NCBI GenBank assembly: GCA_014281115.1
Contig: JACONQ010000014.1
Span: 186,001-250,000 of the forward strand
Direction of reading: 5' to 3'
Length of the DNA: 64,000 nucleotides
DNA from: Laburnicola sp. R22_1
Lineage: Eukaryota; Ascomycota; Dothideomycetes; Pleosporales; Didymosphaeriaceae
Under the pieces are notes generated by a model. The model saw nothing but the letters and a program-made list of their open reading frames with translations. It was not told the DNA's origin and did not search any database. The translations under genes were made by a program, and so were the position numbers. Positions 46,431 through 56,872 of the stretch are shown here, piece after piece (within the stretch, counting starts at the first letter, position 1; each line of letters starts with the position of its first letter).

Positions 46431-46970
46431 ATTACCCTTCCATATTCGGGCCTCCTGCTCACATCCTATGGATGTTAGCATTTGCTCTAGCAGGGATAGT
46501 ATTACCTATCCGGGGGTAACACATACAATTTGACGCCTGGTCAGAGTGTTCTGGTCCTTCCAAGTTGTGTGTTGTTTATTACTTTATTCTCAGTCGGCAG
46601 AGCCAACTCTACAAGTTATCGCTGGTAAGAAGTCACAGTACGCTCTAACCGTGTTGGGATTACTCATCCTGCGGTAACGCGGACAGTTTTACAGCTGCGC
46701 AGAAAGTCGAGGTGTGCTAGTTCCTCCAAAATTCCCCCCCCAACGATTGCATCTTTGCCTTGTTCTCTCATCCATCGGCGCACCTCCCGGCCCATCAGCA
46801 CCGTTCTCTCTTACTTACGTTTACCAAAGTGAATATATAAACTCTCCCAGATCCCTTCCATCTCCATTCCCCTTCCCTACAACACCGAACAATCGCACCC
46901 AGCTGTCCCTTTTCCAACACCGACCAGCCCTTCACACGAGTTTTCCAAACAATTCAATCACAAACTCCAG

Positions 46971-47734
46971 ATGGTAAGCACTAAATGGCAGTCTTTGCTT
47001 GTAGGTACCTAAGGTAAGACTGACTTCGATAACTAGTCTAAACGACCGAGATCCAACGAGGGAGACAGGCCACGGAAGAAACAGAAGCTTAGGACCATCA
47101 CCAGGGAAGAGAGATAGTGAGATACAGACCTTCGACTTCGCACAACACATAGAGTGTCTGAAGGTGGCCTTCACTCGGAGCGGCGGCGATGCCTGGCTCA
47201 ACTTGAACGCCCAACGAGGTGGGCACAATGGATTCAAGACGGCCTCCTACTGGTACACTGACAACACCTCCACAAAACGCTTGAATGTATCCGATATTGA
47301 CTTCACGACATTCTATGACGGAAAGAAGGGCGATCACTGGATGGGAAGAATCAGCGTGAAGCACGAGGGTTTTCCTGGCGTGCTGGACCAAAGAAAGGAA
47401 GGAAGACGTTCTCTGCCGATCCAAGGACGCACCAAAGGACAAAGAGAAGAAGTCAAAGAAGACCATCGTCAGCAAATTCCCGACGACGGAACTCGAAAAG
47501 GAAGTCTTGATAGCCAAATTCGAAGACACCACGAAGGAAATCCAACCAGACGACTACGATCACGTGGCCATAATCGTTCAAGAACGTCACAAGTTGATGA
47601 AGGCGCCAGATGTTGAGCTGCTGAAGGCAATGCGGGAGCATTGTGGCGCGCTTGGAGGGCCTGTCTATGTTCGTCGGGCTGGTGGTGTATTTCCTACCGA
47701 GCTCCTGCAGGATTCTTGTCATGTTCGCTGGTAG
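46971..47734 (+). pseudogene. Unidentified broken gene, basic N-terminus
   Basis: Exon 1 may be ATG alone (46971-46973) followed by an intron (GTAAGC to ACTAG, ending near 47036). The sequence then reads as MSKRPRSNEGDRPRKKQK, a strong nuclear-signal-like start. A stop and one-base shift near 47120 lead to a second open piece (47164 on, with AWLNLNAQRGGHNGF and NVSDIDFTTFYDG). A second shift near 47370 leads to a Lys-rich piece and finally PTTELEKEVLIAKFED to a stop at 47734. Composition is coding-like in all three pieces, so this looks like one gene with two frame shifts. I do not recognise the protein. Confidence 0.4.
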
Positions 47735-48512
47735 GTCGGACAGTGCCTCGAGGCCGTACCTATTATCAAATGGACGGAGAAGGACGTCTTTCCAACCATG
47801 ATCGTTATAGCACTTTAGATTATGGGAGAGCGTCTGCTTGTCCAGCTCATCGTCTATGTAGGCGATGAGATCGCCTTCTGTGCCACCATCGTTGGTCCTC
47901 CAAAAAGTCGGCACTGGTTGCACCTGGTAAAGACGCGAGTTCCGAGTCGTGAATGAATACACAGTTGGCTGCTAGGTCAGCTGCACATGTCGGGGAAGGC
48001 CGGCCATCCCCAGACGCCCTTCTGTACATACTATCTGATGCGCACGCGCAACCGGACGAGAAGCCACCATGGGGGTAAAACATAATGGATTGCTGCTTTC
48101 GGCAGGCCGAACCTCCTCGATACACATCAGTGATACACATCAGTTGCCCACCTGGGCACGCTACGGCAGCATCTCCGAGTATCGCCTCCTACCCTCGCAA
48201 GCGACGAAGATACATCTACTCCCATTGGCACATAGCCTGTCTCTTCGTCACTACCATGGCACATCATGGCGCTCCATGTGAAGTGCGACCGACGCCTCCC
48301 CCACACACCCCGCCTCTTCGCATGTCACACGCGCTTCGTACTGAGCCCCGCGAATGTAAGAAAGGATGCGGGGCTAGCTGAGATATCCCCTTGGACAGAC
48401 ATATAAAGAGTCCGGTGGAACTCTGCTGGACGGACCACCACGCTCATCAACACCTCCCACACAAGTCACCGAACATCAATCCCCAGACCCAATCTCAACA
48501 CCAACATCCACC
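47735..48512. other. Unassigned fragment and metallothionein promoter
   Basis: A minus-strand ORF of 169 codons (47453-47962) is coding-like over its first half (GDLIAYIDDELDKQTLSHNL, KDVLLRPFDNRYGLEALSDL). It overlaps the broken gene on the other strand; it may be a truncated gene fused at a rearrangement, or chance. From about 48240 the sequence serves as upstream region of the small gene at 48513, with a TATA box (ATATAAAG) at 48401-48408. Confidence 0.35.
48401..48408 (+). promoter_or_regulatory. TATA box ahead of the metallothionein-like gene
   Basis: ATATAAAG, 105 bp before the start codon, followed by a CA-rich 5' UTR (CATCAACACCTCCCACACAA) ending in CCACC before ATG. A strong TATA fits an inducible gene. 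Confidence 0.55.
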
Positions 48513-48701
48513 ATGACTCCCTGGTGAGTGGCCTCGAAATCCTACCCCAAAACGACTGACGCGCTGACACTATGCCTGGGAGTAACTGCTCCTCTTGCAA
48601 CTGCTCCGGCGACTGCTCCTCCTGCTCCTGCTCTTCTTTCAGCGTAAGAAATCCTGCGCAAACCTGTCCGACTTCCACATTCTGATCTTCCGCAGAATTA
48701 A
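48513..48701 (+). CDS. Metallothionein-like 25-residue Cys-rich peptide, two introns
   Basis: Exons 48513-48523, 48583-48643 and 48696-48701 give M-T-P followed by a core with Cys at residues 4, 6, 9, 11, 15, 18 and 20, then SSFSN and stop. The pattern is C-x-C-x2-C-x-C-x3-C-x2-C-x-C, rich in Ser/Asn/Gly and without aromatics in the core. Seven Cys in 25 residues is the size and count of the Neurospora copper metallothionein class. It would bind Cu(I) or Zn in the cytosol. Intron 1 has donor GTGAGT, a CTGAC branch and a GAG acceptor, which is uncommon. An alternative start at 48572 (MPGSN) removes the need for intron 1 and leaves six Cys. Intron 2 (GTAAGA...CTGAT...CAG) is clean. Confidence 0.65.
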
Positions 48702-49694
48702 GCTGGTTCGCACCACGTTTCCCCTCAGACCTGAGCCCGCGCGCTTCGAACGGGCTAAGGCATTGATCGAATAGGATACTGGAGGAATGGGGAACATATA
48801 TCGGTTCAGTGATGATAAATTTCCAATGCCAATGCCAACTGCTATTGCTACCAGCTACATAGGAATTTCTGCATGTGATGTGACACGGCGACGGTGATAT
48901 ACACCCCAGGTTGACGATCTTTCCTTTTGCAGCTCAATGGATGTTCTGGGCATGATATGTGAATCTAGTTGGAGCCCTGCTTATCCAACTTTACTGATAA
49001 GTAGAATAGATAATGCCCACCTCGCATTGGGATCATTACCCTTATATTCTGTCTCTGCACTCATTCGTGAGTTTTACATTGTCCGTTTTTGCATTTTATA
49101 CCGTTTCTAACTACGCATATATTCGACACTCCCGGCTGCTGAGTGAATTTAGTCTTACTTATACATCTTTACTGATTTCTTATGTTCTACTTCTGGGTTC
49201 TGAAGCTACATTATCGCGTTTCGATTCGGAGAAAAGAGGGGACAATTCCTTTGATCAGAGTTCTGGAAGATTAATTATTACTCTCGTTTATTTCCTTAGA
49301 TTAGCATAAATAGTGTTGACCAACGGATAAGCGGCAAACCGTCATACCTACAGCGTGCATGGCCATTCTAGAGCCCATATATACCCCATTTTTCTGTAGA
49401 CATCTAAAACGTTAGAAGTGTAGGAAACTTATTTTGGGCATATAAAGTACACTTGCAGGGAATTTAAATCTAAGATATACGAGTCTGCGGATGTTTACAT
49501 TCGCTCCAATTTTGTCATATATAATATTTCGCGCAGAATGCAACAGGTACGGCTTATACGCTCTGGAGTGATGTATGGATTCAAAAAGTAACGATATGGG
49601 ACGTTCTTTACCGATTCCTTCTCAAGCTAACCACCCCAGTACGCAGTCCAAGTCAATGACCAAGTAAATTCCAGCTCTGGCAACTCTGCCATTT
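48702..49694. other. Intergenic, no gene seen
   Basis: About 1 kb, AT-leaning. A 98-codon plus ORF at 49013-49309 is hydrophobic and looks accidental. It includes the 3' UTRs of the flanking convergent genes. Confidence 0.45.
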
Positions 49695-50697
49695 CTATCC
49701 CGTCCATACAGCCGGACCTGGAAGCACATATTTGCTTAGGCCCTTGGTTTGACCCATACCGTCAGGAAGGGCAATCCCAGGATCATATTCACGATACACA
49801 TCTGGAATTCTGACCGTCGGCCCTGGATTCCCGCCACCGGGCCCTATAATATTGACGTGGGCAAAATTTACATACCATTGACTGTAGCCGATAGTTGGGC
49901 CCGGGAGGGGCATAAAATGTTCCATTCGCAAAAGGCAAGTGCCCGGTGGAGTTGTAAGAGGAATAGTAAAGTTCACCTGGAGGAAGGAAAAGATTTTAGT
50001 GGATCTGGATAACACCAGCAGAGCAAACGTGGATGACCGAGCCAGTCAGCAAAGGATGAAAACGTACATCTGTCCTCTGATCCACCCATGTTGTCTAGTA
50101 GGTATCATTGATTGGTCCCTGGTATGCGATTTTAAACCAGTCTCCGTCTCCAATGTCATTTTGCAAGTCATCAGTGCGATGAAGGTAGACCTGTGCAGGG
50201 CCAGGGTGACCGATGGATTTATACGCCGACTGGTTTGCTGTCAGAACACGGCTACCTCTTCTGTCACACGGGGACTCGAAGTAGTATAATTTCTGGGATT
50301 TGCAACATACCGCAATATGTGTCGCAATTCTGAATCCAACCTCCGTCCCCGCAATTATTGTCGCAGTCTCTGTCTTTGGAGCCGATAATTCGGCCTCCCG
50401 CCCACATCGAAGCGCCACTTCTTTGACTGTACCCTCATTCAGATTGGGTACAATAGGTGGCGTTTTCCCGAATTCTTCGGCTCCGCAACAGTAATCCCCT
50501 TCGTAACCTCTCTCTTTGCCGACATCTCGAATGTACTTGAAGTGCCCTGTATCTGTGTTATTCACAAGAAGATAGGAGAAAACATCTTCTATTTATCAGC
50601 AGTGTAGGTTTCTGAAGGGGCATTATTACGTACAGTGCGACGTTGCACCCTGAAGGAGGGTATAGACAATTAGTGGGATGAAGTGAGTCCTCATCAT
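49695..50697 (-). pseudogene. AA9 lytic polysaccharide monooxygenase with a premature stop
   Basis: Four exons (50697-50634, 50585-50311, 50229-50068, 49976-49695) keep phase over 261 codons. The signal peptide MMRTHFIPLIVYTLLQGATS is followed by His as mature residue 1 (HYVFSYLL), the first ligand of the copper histidine brace. The second His is in SIGHPGPAQVYL, and the axial Tyr with its Gln is in GYSQWYVNF. DWFKIAYQGP and TIPLTTPPGTCLLRMEH are AA9 hallmarks. It would be secreted and cleave cellulose or related glucans oxidatively. Faults: TAG at 50097-50095 inside exon 3 (probably a former Gln CAG) and Phe where the C-terminal Cys (YVNCAH) is expected, losing a disulfide. The intron 2 acceptor is my best fit. 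A MITE abuts the start codon. Confidence 0.82.
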
Positions 50698-50698
50698 T

Positions 50699-51273
50699 CA
50701 GTGTGTCCAATAGTCAGTCTTACTGCCGGTCACCAACTGTTCACTTACTATTAGTAAATAGTATAGTAGTTAGGCATATTAGGGCAGTAACTAACTATAT
50801 AGTAATATGCTAGTAACTATAGTAAAACTATTAAACTTGCCTAATTAGGTAATATGTATAAATTAACGTGTAAATTAATATATAAGTAAGCCTATAAGGC
50901 GCCTAAGTGCCTATTTAGATAGGAGGTGCCTAGGTGCCTATAAAGAGTTAATATATAAGTTAATATATAAATTAATATATAAATTAATATATAAATTAAT
51001 ATATAAATTAATATATAAATTAATATATAAATTAATACGTAAATTAATACGTAAATTAACATGTAAATGCTAGCTATTATAGGAAGGTACTATATACTTA
51101 CTATAACTACTACTCCTAATAGTATAGTTAGTAGGTATATAATAGCAGTTACTATTAGGTAATAGTAACTAGTATAGCACCCCTAGTTAATAGTACAGTT
51201 AGTAGCCACGTGACGGCAGTGTTCACTTAAAAAAGGCCAAAAAACGTTCAGTAACTGACTGTTGGACACACTG
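50699..51273. mobile_element. hAT-type MITE inserted at the AA9 start codon
   Basis: 575 bp. Left end CAGTGTGTCCAATAGTCAGT and right end, complemented, CAGTGTGTCCAACAGTCAGT. The exact 8-bp duplication TCATCATT lies at 50691-50698 and 51274-51281. The interior is AT-rich without ORF and holds a tandem array. CAGTG ends and the 8-bp duplication match hAT, as for 18632-19688, but the sequence is a different family. Confidence 0.9.
50947..51060. repeat. 12-bp AT tandem array inside the MITE
   Basis: About nine units of TTAATATATAAA, the last three drifting to TTAATACGTAAA and TTAACATGTAAA. Confidence 0.85.
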
Positions 51274-51281
51274 TCATCATT

Positions 51282-52084
51282 GCTGGTTGACGATAACTGT
51301 TAAGCTGTTGCTCAAGGGCTGTAGGAATATGATGAACAAGTTGTATATATCTTACGTTCTGGCAATATCCTCTAGTGTTACATTTGAACCTCTTGGATTA
51401 ATATCCGGGGTGCGACGTTGCAGGTAAACCCAGTGTCGAGATGTCGAATTGCTGAATTTGGAAATTTCACGAGCATCTTATAAATTTAGATGACAAGTCT
51501 GCCTAATGCAATCTCGTGCTATACTGTGATTCTGATTCGTGGGCGTATTTAATCTTGGTCTTTTGCGTATGTAAGTTCTGAGTTGGTTGTGTACTATAAT
51601 AGATGTTAATCTGGGTAATTCCTTCGCGCATGTGTAAATTAACCGCATCCACCAGCATATGTAGCTCCGGTACTTAATAGAGGGACTACACTGAGCCCAA
51701 AGAAAGAAATTACCAGTAAGCTATTCGAGGCCAACTACTTAAACCCACGCCTGCAAGATCTTCTAGTTAGGAAACATTTGGCGCAACTAATAAAATAGGT
51801 ATTGATATTCGATCGAAGGGTACCCTACATCGCGACCAAAGGAAAACTGTAGCGGTTGTAGCTGAAAGGCGAAAGTCGAGGCAACACTTGTTGTATTGAA
51901 TATGAGTAGTACCTAGGATATATACTAATAGGCAATCTAGGCAGCAGTGAACAAGTGTAGGCAGCAATGAACTAGTACAGGCAACAGTAGATCTGTAGGC
52001 AGCAACTCCAAACTTACCCACTACCGTTACAAAAACAAAGGCAAGTGCGAAAGCTTGGCAGATTGGACTCCTTATGCCGCCTCT
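51282..52084. other. Intergenic, no gene seen
   Basis: Displaced upstream region of the AA9 gene, then 3' flank of the ABCC gene. A short internal repeat (CAGGCAGCAATGAAC-like, about 51930-52000) is present. Minus ORF 51767-52021 (84 codons) is not convincing. Confidence 0.45.
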
Positions 52085-55000
52085 CTATCTCCCCTGTTCC
52101 ACCAGGGTTATAGCATCAACTTCCGTATCTTTCATCGTCGTGTTGCTGCCTCGGAACTCATCCCGACTAATGTTACTTTTATCGCACATGCTGCGGAAGA
52201 TGCCACCTTCCCTATCATAGAGGTTCAACGGCGTATCCAGCTCCGCTATCCGTCCCGCATCCATGACCAGAACCCGATCATAGTGAATAATGGTTTTCAG
52301 ACGGTGAGCAATGCATAAAACAGTCCTATCCTGCAAGTTTGCAATTGTTTCAGTCACTTGTCGATCCGTTTCAAAGTCTACCGCTGATGTGGCCTCATCG
52401 CAAACGATAATTCGCGAGTTTCGGACCAGCGCTCTCGCGAGCGCGACGAGTTGTCGTTGTCCAAGAGAGAAGTTCTGTCCATCGACCGCGACCACAGAGT
52501 CGAGCTGGACGGGATAGGCGTGCTTCTGGCCTCCACTGCTAACGAGACCAGCCTGCTGCAATGCGCGCCACAGTTCGTTATCAGAGTGCTGGTTGTACGG
52601 GTCCAGGTTGTCCCGGACGCTTCCCTGGAACAGAGTCGGATCCTGCGGGATGATTGTCAATTTCGACCGCAGATCATGGAAACCAATCTTTGCAATGTCG
52701 ACTCCATCGATGCAAATTCTCCCGTCGTACTCCGCCAGCCGGAAAAGCGCGGTCAGAATACTGGATTTGCCAGCCCCAGTCCGGCCCACAATTCCAATCC
52801 GTTCACCAGGACGTATGTGAAGCGTCAAGTCTAGTAAGACTAGCGGCAATTCAGCACGGTAGCGCATTTGGACCTGATGGAATTGAATTTCGCCACGCTC
52901 CGGCCAGCTGGGCCGCATCGCCTCTCGAGGCGCAATTTGTTGTTCTTCCTGTTCGATTTGCGTACCGTAGTGGTGAATGCGCTCCGTGGCATTCATGTTG
53001 TTTTCTACTTCCGCAAATTGCACCACGATCCACGGAATCATCTGCATGACCGTTACCATGTAGGCCAGTACGAGGCCGGAGACGCTAGGGTGGATTTCGA
53101 ATTTCGAAGTTACGACCAAGATGCCTACAGCCAGCACGGAAATTGATCCCAAGGCGTCCAGTCGAATAGAGAGCCAATGCAGACTCCCAATCGTGAGGTA
53201 GTAGGCGGCGTCCATAGCATCGACCGAGGCATCAAGCCGTTCGCAAAACTTCCCTTCCATTTGGTATGCCCGGATACTAGTCGTTCCGCCGAGGGCCTCA
53301 CTAAATCGCGAAACCATGACGCTTCGCAAGACGGCTTCTAGGCGCTTAATGTCCCGCGCTGGAGACCTGTATTGGCGGGCTATCAAGAGGAAAAGGACGA
53401 GCAGAACAGCTAGTACTGCGCCAAACCAGTGGTAATAGACGACTGTCAACGCATTGATTCCGATCACCATGGCCGCAGCGAGTAGGAACATTTGCATCGA
53501 GATGACCAGTCCACTATCCATGACCTCCACGTCCTTCGAAAAGCGATTCATAATTCGTCCGAGAGGCGTCGTATCGAAGAAGGCTATCCGTGCTCCCAAA
53601 AGTCGATGAACAGCGTTTTGGTGCATTTGCTTGCTAGCTTTCATTCCGCATTTCGCTATGGCGATGGCGATGGCGAATACTAGTGGAACCTGTACGATAG
53701 TCATGGCGGCATATACGCCCATGGTGAGGCTAGTGGAGATGTGCCACTCGTCTCGCATCCAATACGATAGCCAAATACTAGATGCCAGCATGGCGCACTG
53801 TAAAGCGATGATCAGGCCAAGGATTGTAAAGATGAAAAGAAGTGATCCGCTAGCACGCAAGTACGAGATCCAGACGTCCCAGCTGATACGCTTGACCGAG
53901 CGTTCCTCGTCCTGCATCAATGCTACCGTCTGCGATTCTTCACCTTCGGCCGACTTGATCTCGGATTGTGGCGTTTTCTCCTGGTCAACTGTCCGTTCCT
54001 GCATCGAGGTGGAGTCCATCAACTCTTGGAAATCGGTATCATTCTCGATGAGTTCTGGATACGTCGCAATCTTATGGATCGTTCCATCTCGCATCCAGAT
54101 AACCCGATCGACTTGGGACAGCACGTGAAGCTGATGAGTAGCAAGCAAACGGGTCTTAGATCGAAGAAGGCCACAGATAGCATGGTTCATGATGTGCCCT
54201 CCTACGTGCGCGTCGACCGCAGAGAGCGGATCGTCCAGAATTACTATCTCAGCATCCGAGTATATAGCTCTAGCGATACTAAGGCGTTGTTTCTGGCCTC
54301 CCGACAGGGTAATGCCCTTTTCGCCGATTTCGGTCAGGTCGCCAAAAGGCAGCGCTTCAAAGTCCGTACGAAGGGCACAAGCTTCAATAACACGCTCGTA
54401 TAGCATTGGGTCAAAGTCCCTGCCGAAGGTAATGTTCTCCCGGATCGTTGCATTCTGCATCCAGGCCACTTGTTGACAATACGCGGCGCGGTTGTCACCC
54501 ACGAAGACGTTGCCGTTGGCAAGGCGCATCTCACCAGCAAGAGCCGCAAGAAGCGAGCTTTTCCCGGATCCCACGGATCCTATTACGGCGACGAGTTCGC
54601 CTCGCCTCAACGTCAGAGAGATGTGCTCCAAACAAAATGGGCCGCGGTCGTCCGAGGCACTGCGCCGCCCCTGAGACAAGCTACCGCCTTGGCTGCTGCT
54701 GACATCCTCTTGGTCTTCGAAAATCTCCGTGCATTCTTCCTGGACTACTTGCTTGTCTGGAGCTTGTGAAGACCCTTCCGAAGATGACTCGGGCCGAGCG
54801 CTGGTCCGCTCCCAGGTGAAACTGGCGTCTTGAACTTTGATGCTATATGCAGCGTCGGGAACATGTATTGCGCTGTTTTCGACTTCCTCTGCGTCTAAGA
54901 ACTCTTGTATCCGCACGAGAGACTGGCTTGCTGTGGCAAAGAAACCGATAAGGGGTGTAGCCGTGTTGAGGGGAATGCGCAGTGCATTGAAAAGCGCCAG

Positions 55001-56359
55001 CGATGAAAATATGGCCGCCGGTTTTGGAGTAGGATGGCTTGCCGAGTACGTGGCGAAGGTGAGCATCGATGCAATTATGGGAGTGACGTACGAGCCCGCT
55101 GTGAAGGAATTGATAGTGGAAAGAATGCTCCTCGTGCCCTTCATTTCGAGGTTCCGGATGCTGCTGACTCGTCCGAGGAAGCTCGTCTCCCAAGCAGAGA
55201 ACTTAATAAAGCGCACTGCCGTGAACATTTCTCGTAATAGGCTCAGGCGTTGGTCAGTGATGGTGTTGACTGCTTTTCTACGGGCGACCAACGATTTCGT
55301 GGCGAAGCCGAGCAGGGGCATTGTTGCACAGAGGAAAGCAAAGCCAACCACAGCACTATACTGAACATTGATGCAGAGCAGCGCGAGGGCCAAGAGGATC
55401 TGAACCGGTGTGGTCCATACTAGGTGGAAGCCACCCATTACCTGTTCTAGTCGTGCAGTGTCTGTCGACATGAGGTTCACAATCTTGCCATTTGACCATC
55501 CAGTATGATCTTCCGCCGCCATGGCTGCGGCGGTGGATTCCAACTGTTTCTTGTAGTGTTGCTTCTCCTCTTCGCTTCCCGGGGCTACATCTACCGGAAG
55601 CTCGGCAGCAGACGCTCCAGAGTTCCCCCCAGCTTTGGCGCGACCAGAGAGACGAATGGCCTTGTCGAAGATCACACTGGTGAGAACTGAGCGGGCTTGC
55701 GCGCCTACCATCATGGTTCGGTACTTGGCATGGTTGAGACTGAATGACTGGCACAGCAGCATAATACTCAGTCCCAAAACCAAGCCAATGCCCTCCTCTA
55801 GGGGGGGTTTCTTTCCATCATCGTGGCGAGCCTCCCATGCCTCAGCGACGTATTCGATGAGAAATCGGATGGCAAAAGGACACAGAATCGCCAAACAGGC
55901 CGCAAAAAGTTGTAAAACGCCAGCAGTATCAAATTCGCGGGCAAAGGTGTCGTGGAGGGCCATGGCGATCACTGGATAACGACTCGGCTGACGACGTCGC
56001 GCCTCAATCGCGGTGAGGAGTCTGGCTTTCATGGCAGCCACTCGTCTGGGAGATTCCGATTCCAGCTCCCATATGTCGTTTACTTGGAGCGGGCGACGCA
56101 TCCCTATGCGCAGCAAAGAGGTGATCCATTGGAAAGTTAGAGTGCTGAAGAAGCCGGCTCGGTGCTCTGGAGAAGGCAATGCTTGCGCAGGAGGACTTGA
56201 TGGAGGCTCGCTCCTCTGATAGGATGGGTTCAGCTCTTGGTCCCGAATCCATTGATTCGACGCCATCTCAGGGTCTCCCATAGCGTGTAACAATGAGTGA
56301 AGAGATCGAGTGTTGATCCGTAGCTCTGGGTCATGGCATGAAATAGGTACGATCGCCAC
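52085..56359 (-). CDS. ABCC (MRP/Yor1-like) multidrug exporter
   Basis: A single exon of 1424 residues without TMD0. TMD1 spans about 130-480. NBD1 has Walker A GSVGSGKSSLLAALAGE near 595, signature LSGGQKQRLSIARA near 686 and Walker B VILDDPLSAVD. TMD2 spans about 800-1090. NBD2 has Walker A GRTGAGKSSILTALFRL near 1195, LSGGQ-equivalent FSLGQRQLVALARAL near 1301, VCDEATSAVD and IAHRLKT. Both sites look functional. NBD2 has the SLGQ variant common in the family. The protein would export conjugates or a metabolite across plasma or vacuolar membrane. In-frame ATGs at codons 27 and 32 are alternative starts. It is divergent from the SDR across the 164-bp repeats. Position near a polyketide synthase suggests product export (inference). 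Confidence 0.92.
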   Translation of the reverse strand: MAIVPISCHDPELRINTRSLHSLLHAMGDPEMASNQWIRDQELNPSYQRSEPPSSPPAQALPSPEHRAGFFSTLTFQWITSLLRIGMRRPLQVNDIWELESESPRRVAAMKARLLTAIEARRRQPSRYPVIAMALHDTFAREFDTAGVLQLFAACLAILCPFAIRFLIEYVAEAWEARHDDGKKPPLEEGIGLVLGLSIMLLCQSFSLNHAKYRTMMVGAQARSVLTSVIFDKAIRLSGRAKAGGNSGASAAELPVDVAPGSEEEKQHYKKQLESTAAAMAAEDHTGWSNGKIVNLMSTDTARLEQVMGGFHLVWTTPVQILLALALLCINVQYSAVVGFAFLCATMPLLGFATKSLVARRKAVNTITDQRLSLLREMFTAVRFIKFSAWETSFLGRVSSIRNLEMKGTRSILSTINSFTAGSYVTPIIASMLTFATYSASHPTPKPAAIFSSLALFNALRIPLNTATPLIGFFATASQSLVRIQEFLDAEEVENSAIHVPDAAYSIKVQDASFTWERTSARPESSSEGSSQAPDKQVVQEECTEIFEDQEDVSSSQGGSLSQGRRSASDDRGPFCLEHISLTLRRGELVAVIGSVGSGKSSLLAALAGEMRLANGNVFVGDNRAAYCQQVAWMQNATIRENITFGRDFDPMLYERVIEACALRTDFEALPFGDLTEIGEKGITLSGGQKQRLSIARAIYSDAEIVILDDPLSAVDAHVGGHIMNHAICGLLRSKTRLLATHQLHVLSQVDRVIWMRDGTIHKIATYPELIENDTDFQELMDSTSMQERTVDQEKTPQSEIKSAEGEESQTVALMQDEERSVKRISWDVWISYLRASGSLLFIFTILGLIIALQCAMLASSIWLSYWMRDEWHISTSLTMGVYAAMTIVQVPLVFAIAIAIAKCGMKASKQMHQNAVHRLLGARIAFFDTTPLGRIMNRFSKDVEVMDSGLVISMQMFLLAAAMVIGINALTVVYYHWFGAVLAVLLVLFLLIARQYRSPARDIKRLEAVLRSVMVSRFSEALGGTTSIRAYQMEGKFCERLDASVDAMDAAYYLTIGSLHWLSIRLDALGSISVLAVGILVVTSKFEIHPSVSGLVLAYMVTVMQMIPWIVVQFAEVENNMNATERIHHYGTQIEQEEQQIAPREAMRPSWPERGEIQFHQVQMRYRAELPLVLLDLTLHIRPGERIGIVGRTGAGKSSILTALFRLAEYDGRICIDGVDIAKIGFHDLRSKLTIIPQDPTLFQGSVRDNLDPYNQHSDNELWRALQQAGLVSSGGQKHAYPVQLDSVVAVDGQNFSLGQRQLVALARALVRNSRIIVCDEATSAVDFETDRQVTETIANLQDRTVLCIAHRLKTIIHYDRVLVMDAGRIAELDTPLNLYDREGGIFRSMCDKSNISRDEFRGSNTTMKDTEVDAITLVEQGR

Positions 56360-56380
56360 GATCGAGGGTCGAAGAGGCGC

Positions 56381-56872
56381 CCGGTAACGACACTGTTGTG
56401 CTCCGTCTCAACAATTCGGTCCCGACTCCAATCCGTCGGATCTGATGCTGCAATAATCTAATGCGACTATGCTTGATACTACTTGGCCGAGAGCGGGGGT
56501 CAGATAGGCAAGGCTGATGTCGGACATGTGAGAGGCATCGGCCCCCGGTAACGACACTGTCGTGCTCCGTCTCAACAATTGGGTCCCGACTCCGATCTGT
56601 CAGATTTAATGCTGCAATAATCTAATGCGACTATGCTTGATACTACTTGGCCGAGAGCGGGGGTCAGATAGGCAAGGCTGATGTCGGACATGTGAGAGGC
56701 ATCGGCCCCCGGTAACGACACTGTCGTGCTCCGTCTCAACAATTGGGTCCCGACTCCGATCTGTCAGATTTAATGCTGCAATAATCTAATGCGACTATGC
56801 TTGATACTACTTGGCCGAGAGCGGGGGTCAGATAGGCAAGGCTGATGTCGGACATGTGAGAGGTATCGGCCC
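56381..56872. repeat. Three tandem 164-bp repeats in the ABCC/SDR promoter
   Basis: Copies 56381-56544, 56545-56708 and 56709-56872, each starting CCGGTAACGACACTG. Copies 2 and 3 differ by one or two bases. Copy 1 differs more, mainly in the segment TCCGTCGGATCTGATG against TCTGTCAGATTTAATG. That site is palindromic in both forms (TCCG-T-CGGA and TCTG-T-CAGA). A zinc-cluster factor site is possible for the CCG/CGG form. Confidence 0.9.

Noticed and set aside
47164..47616. Single 150-codon plus ORF as an intact gene
   Set aside because: Better coding signal switches frame before and after it, so it is one piece of a broken gene.
48466..48678. Minus ORF rich in Glu/Gln opposite the metallothionein-like gene
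   Set aside because: Complement of Cys/Ser codons; the plus strand has start context, TATA box and splice sites.
49013..49309. 98-codon hydrophobic plus ORF
   Set aside because: AT-rich chance frame with no signal-peptide logic, neighbours or introns to support it.
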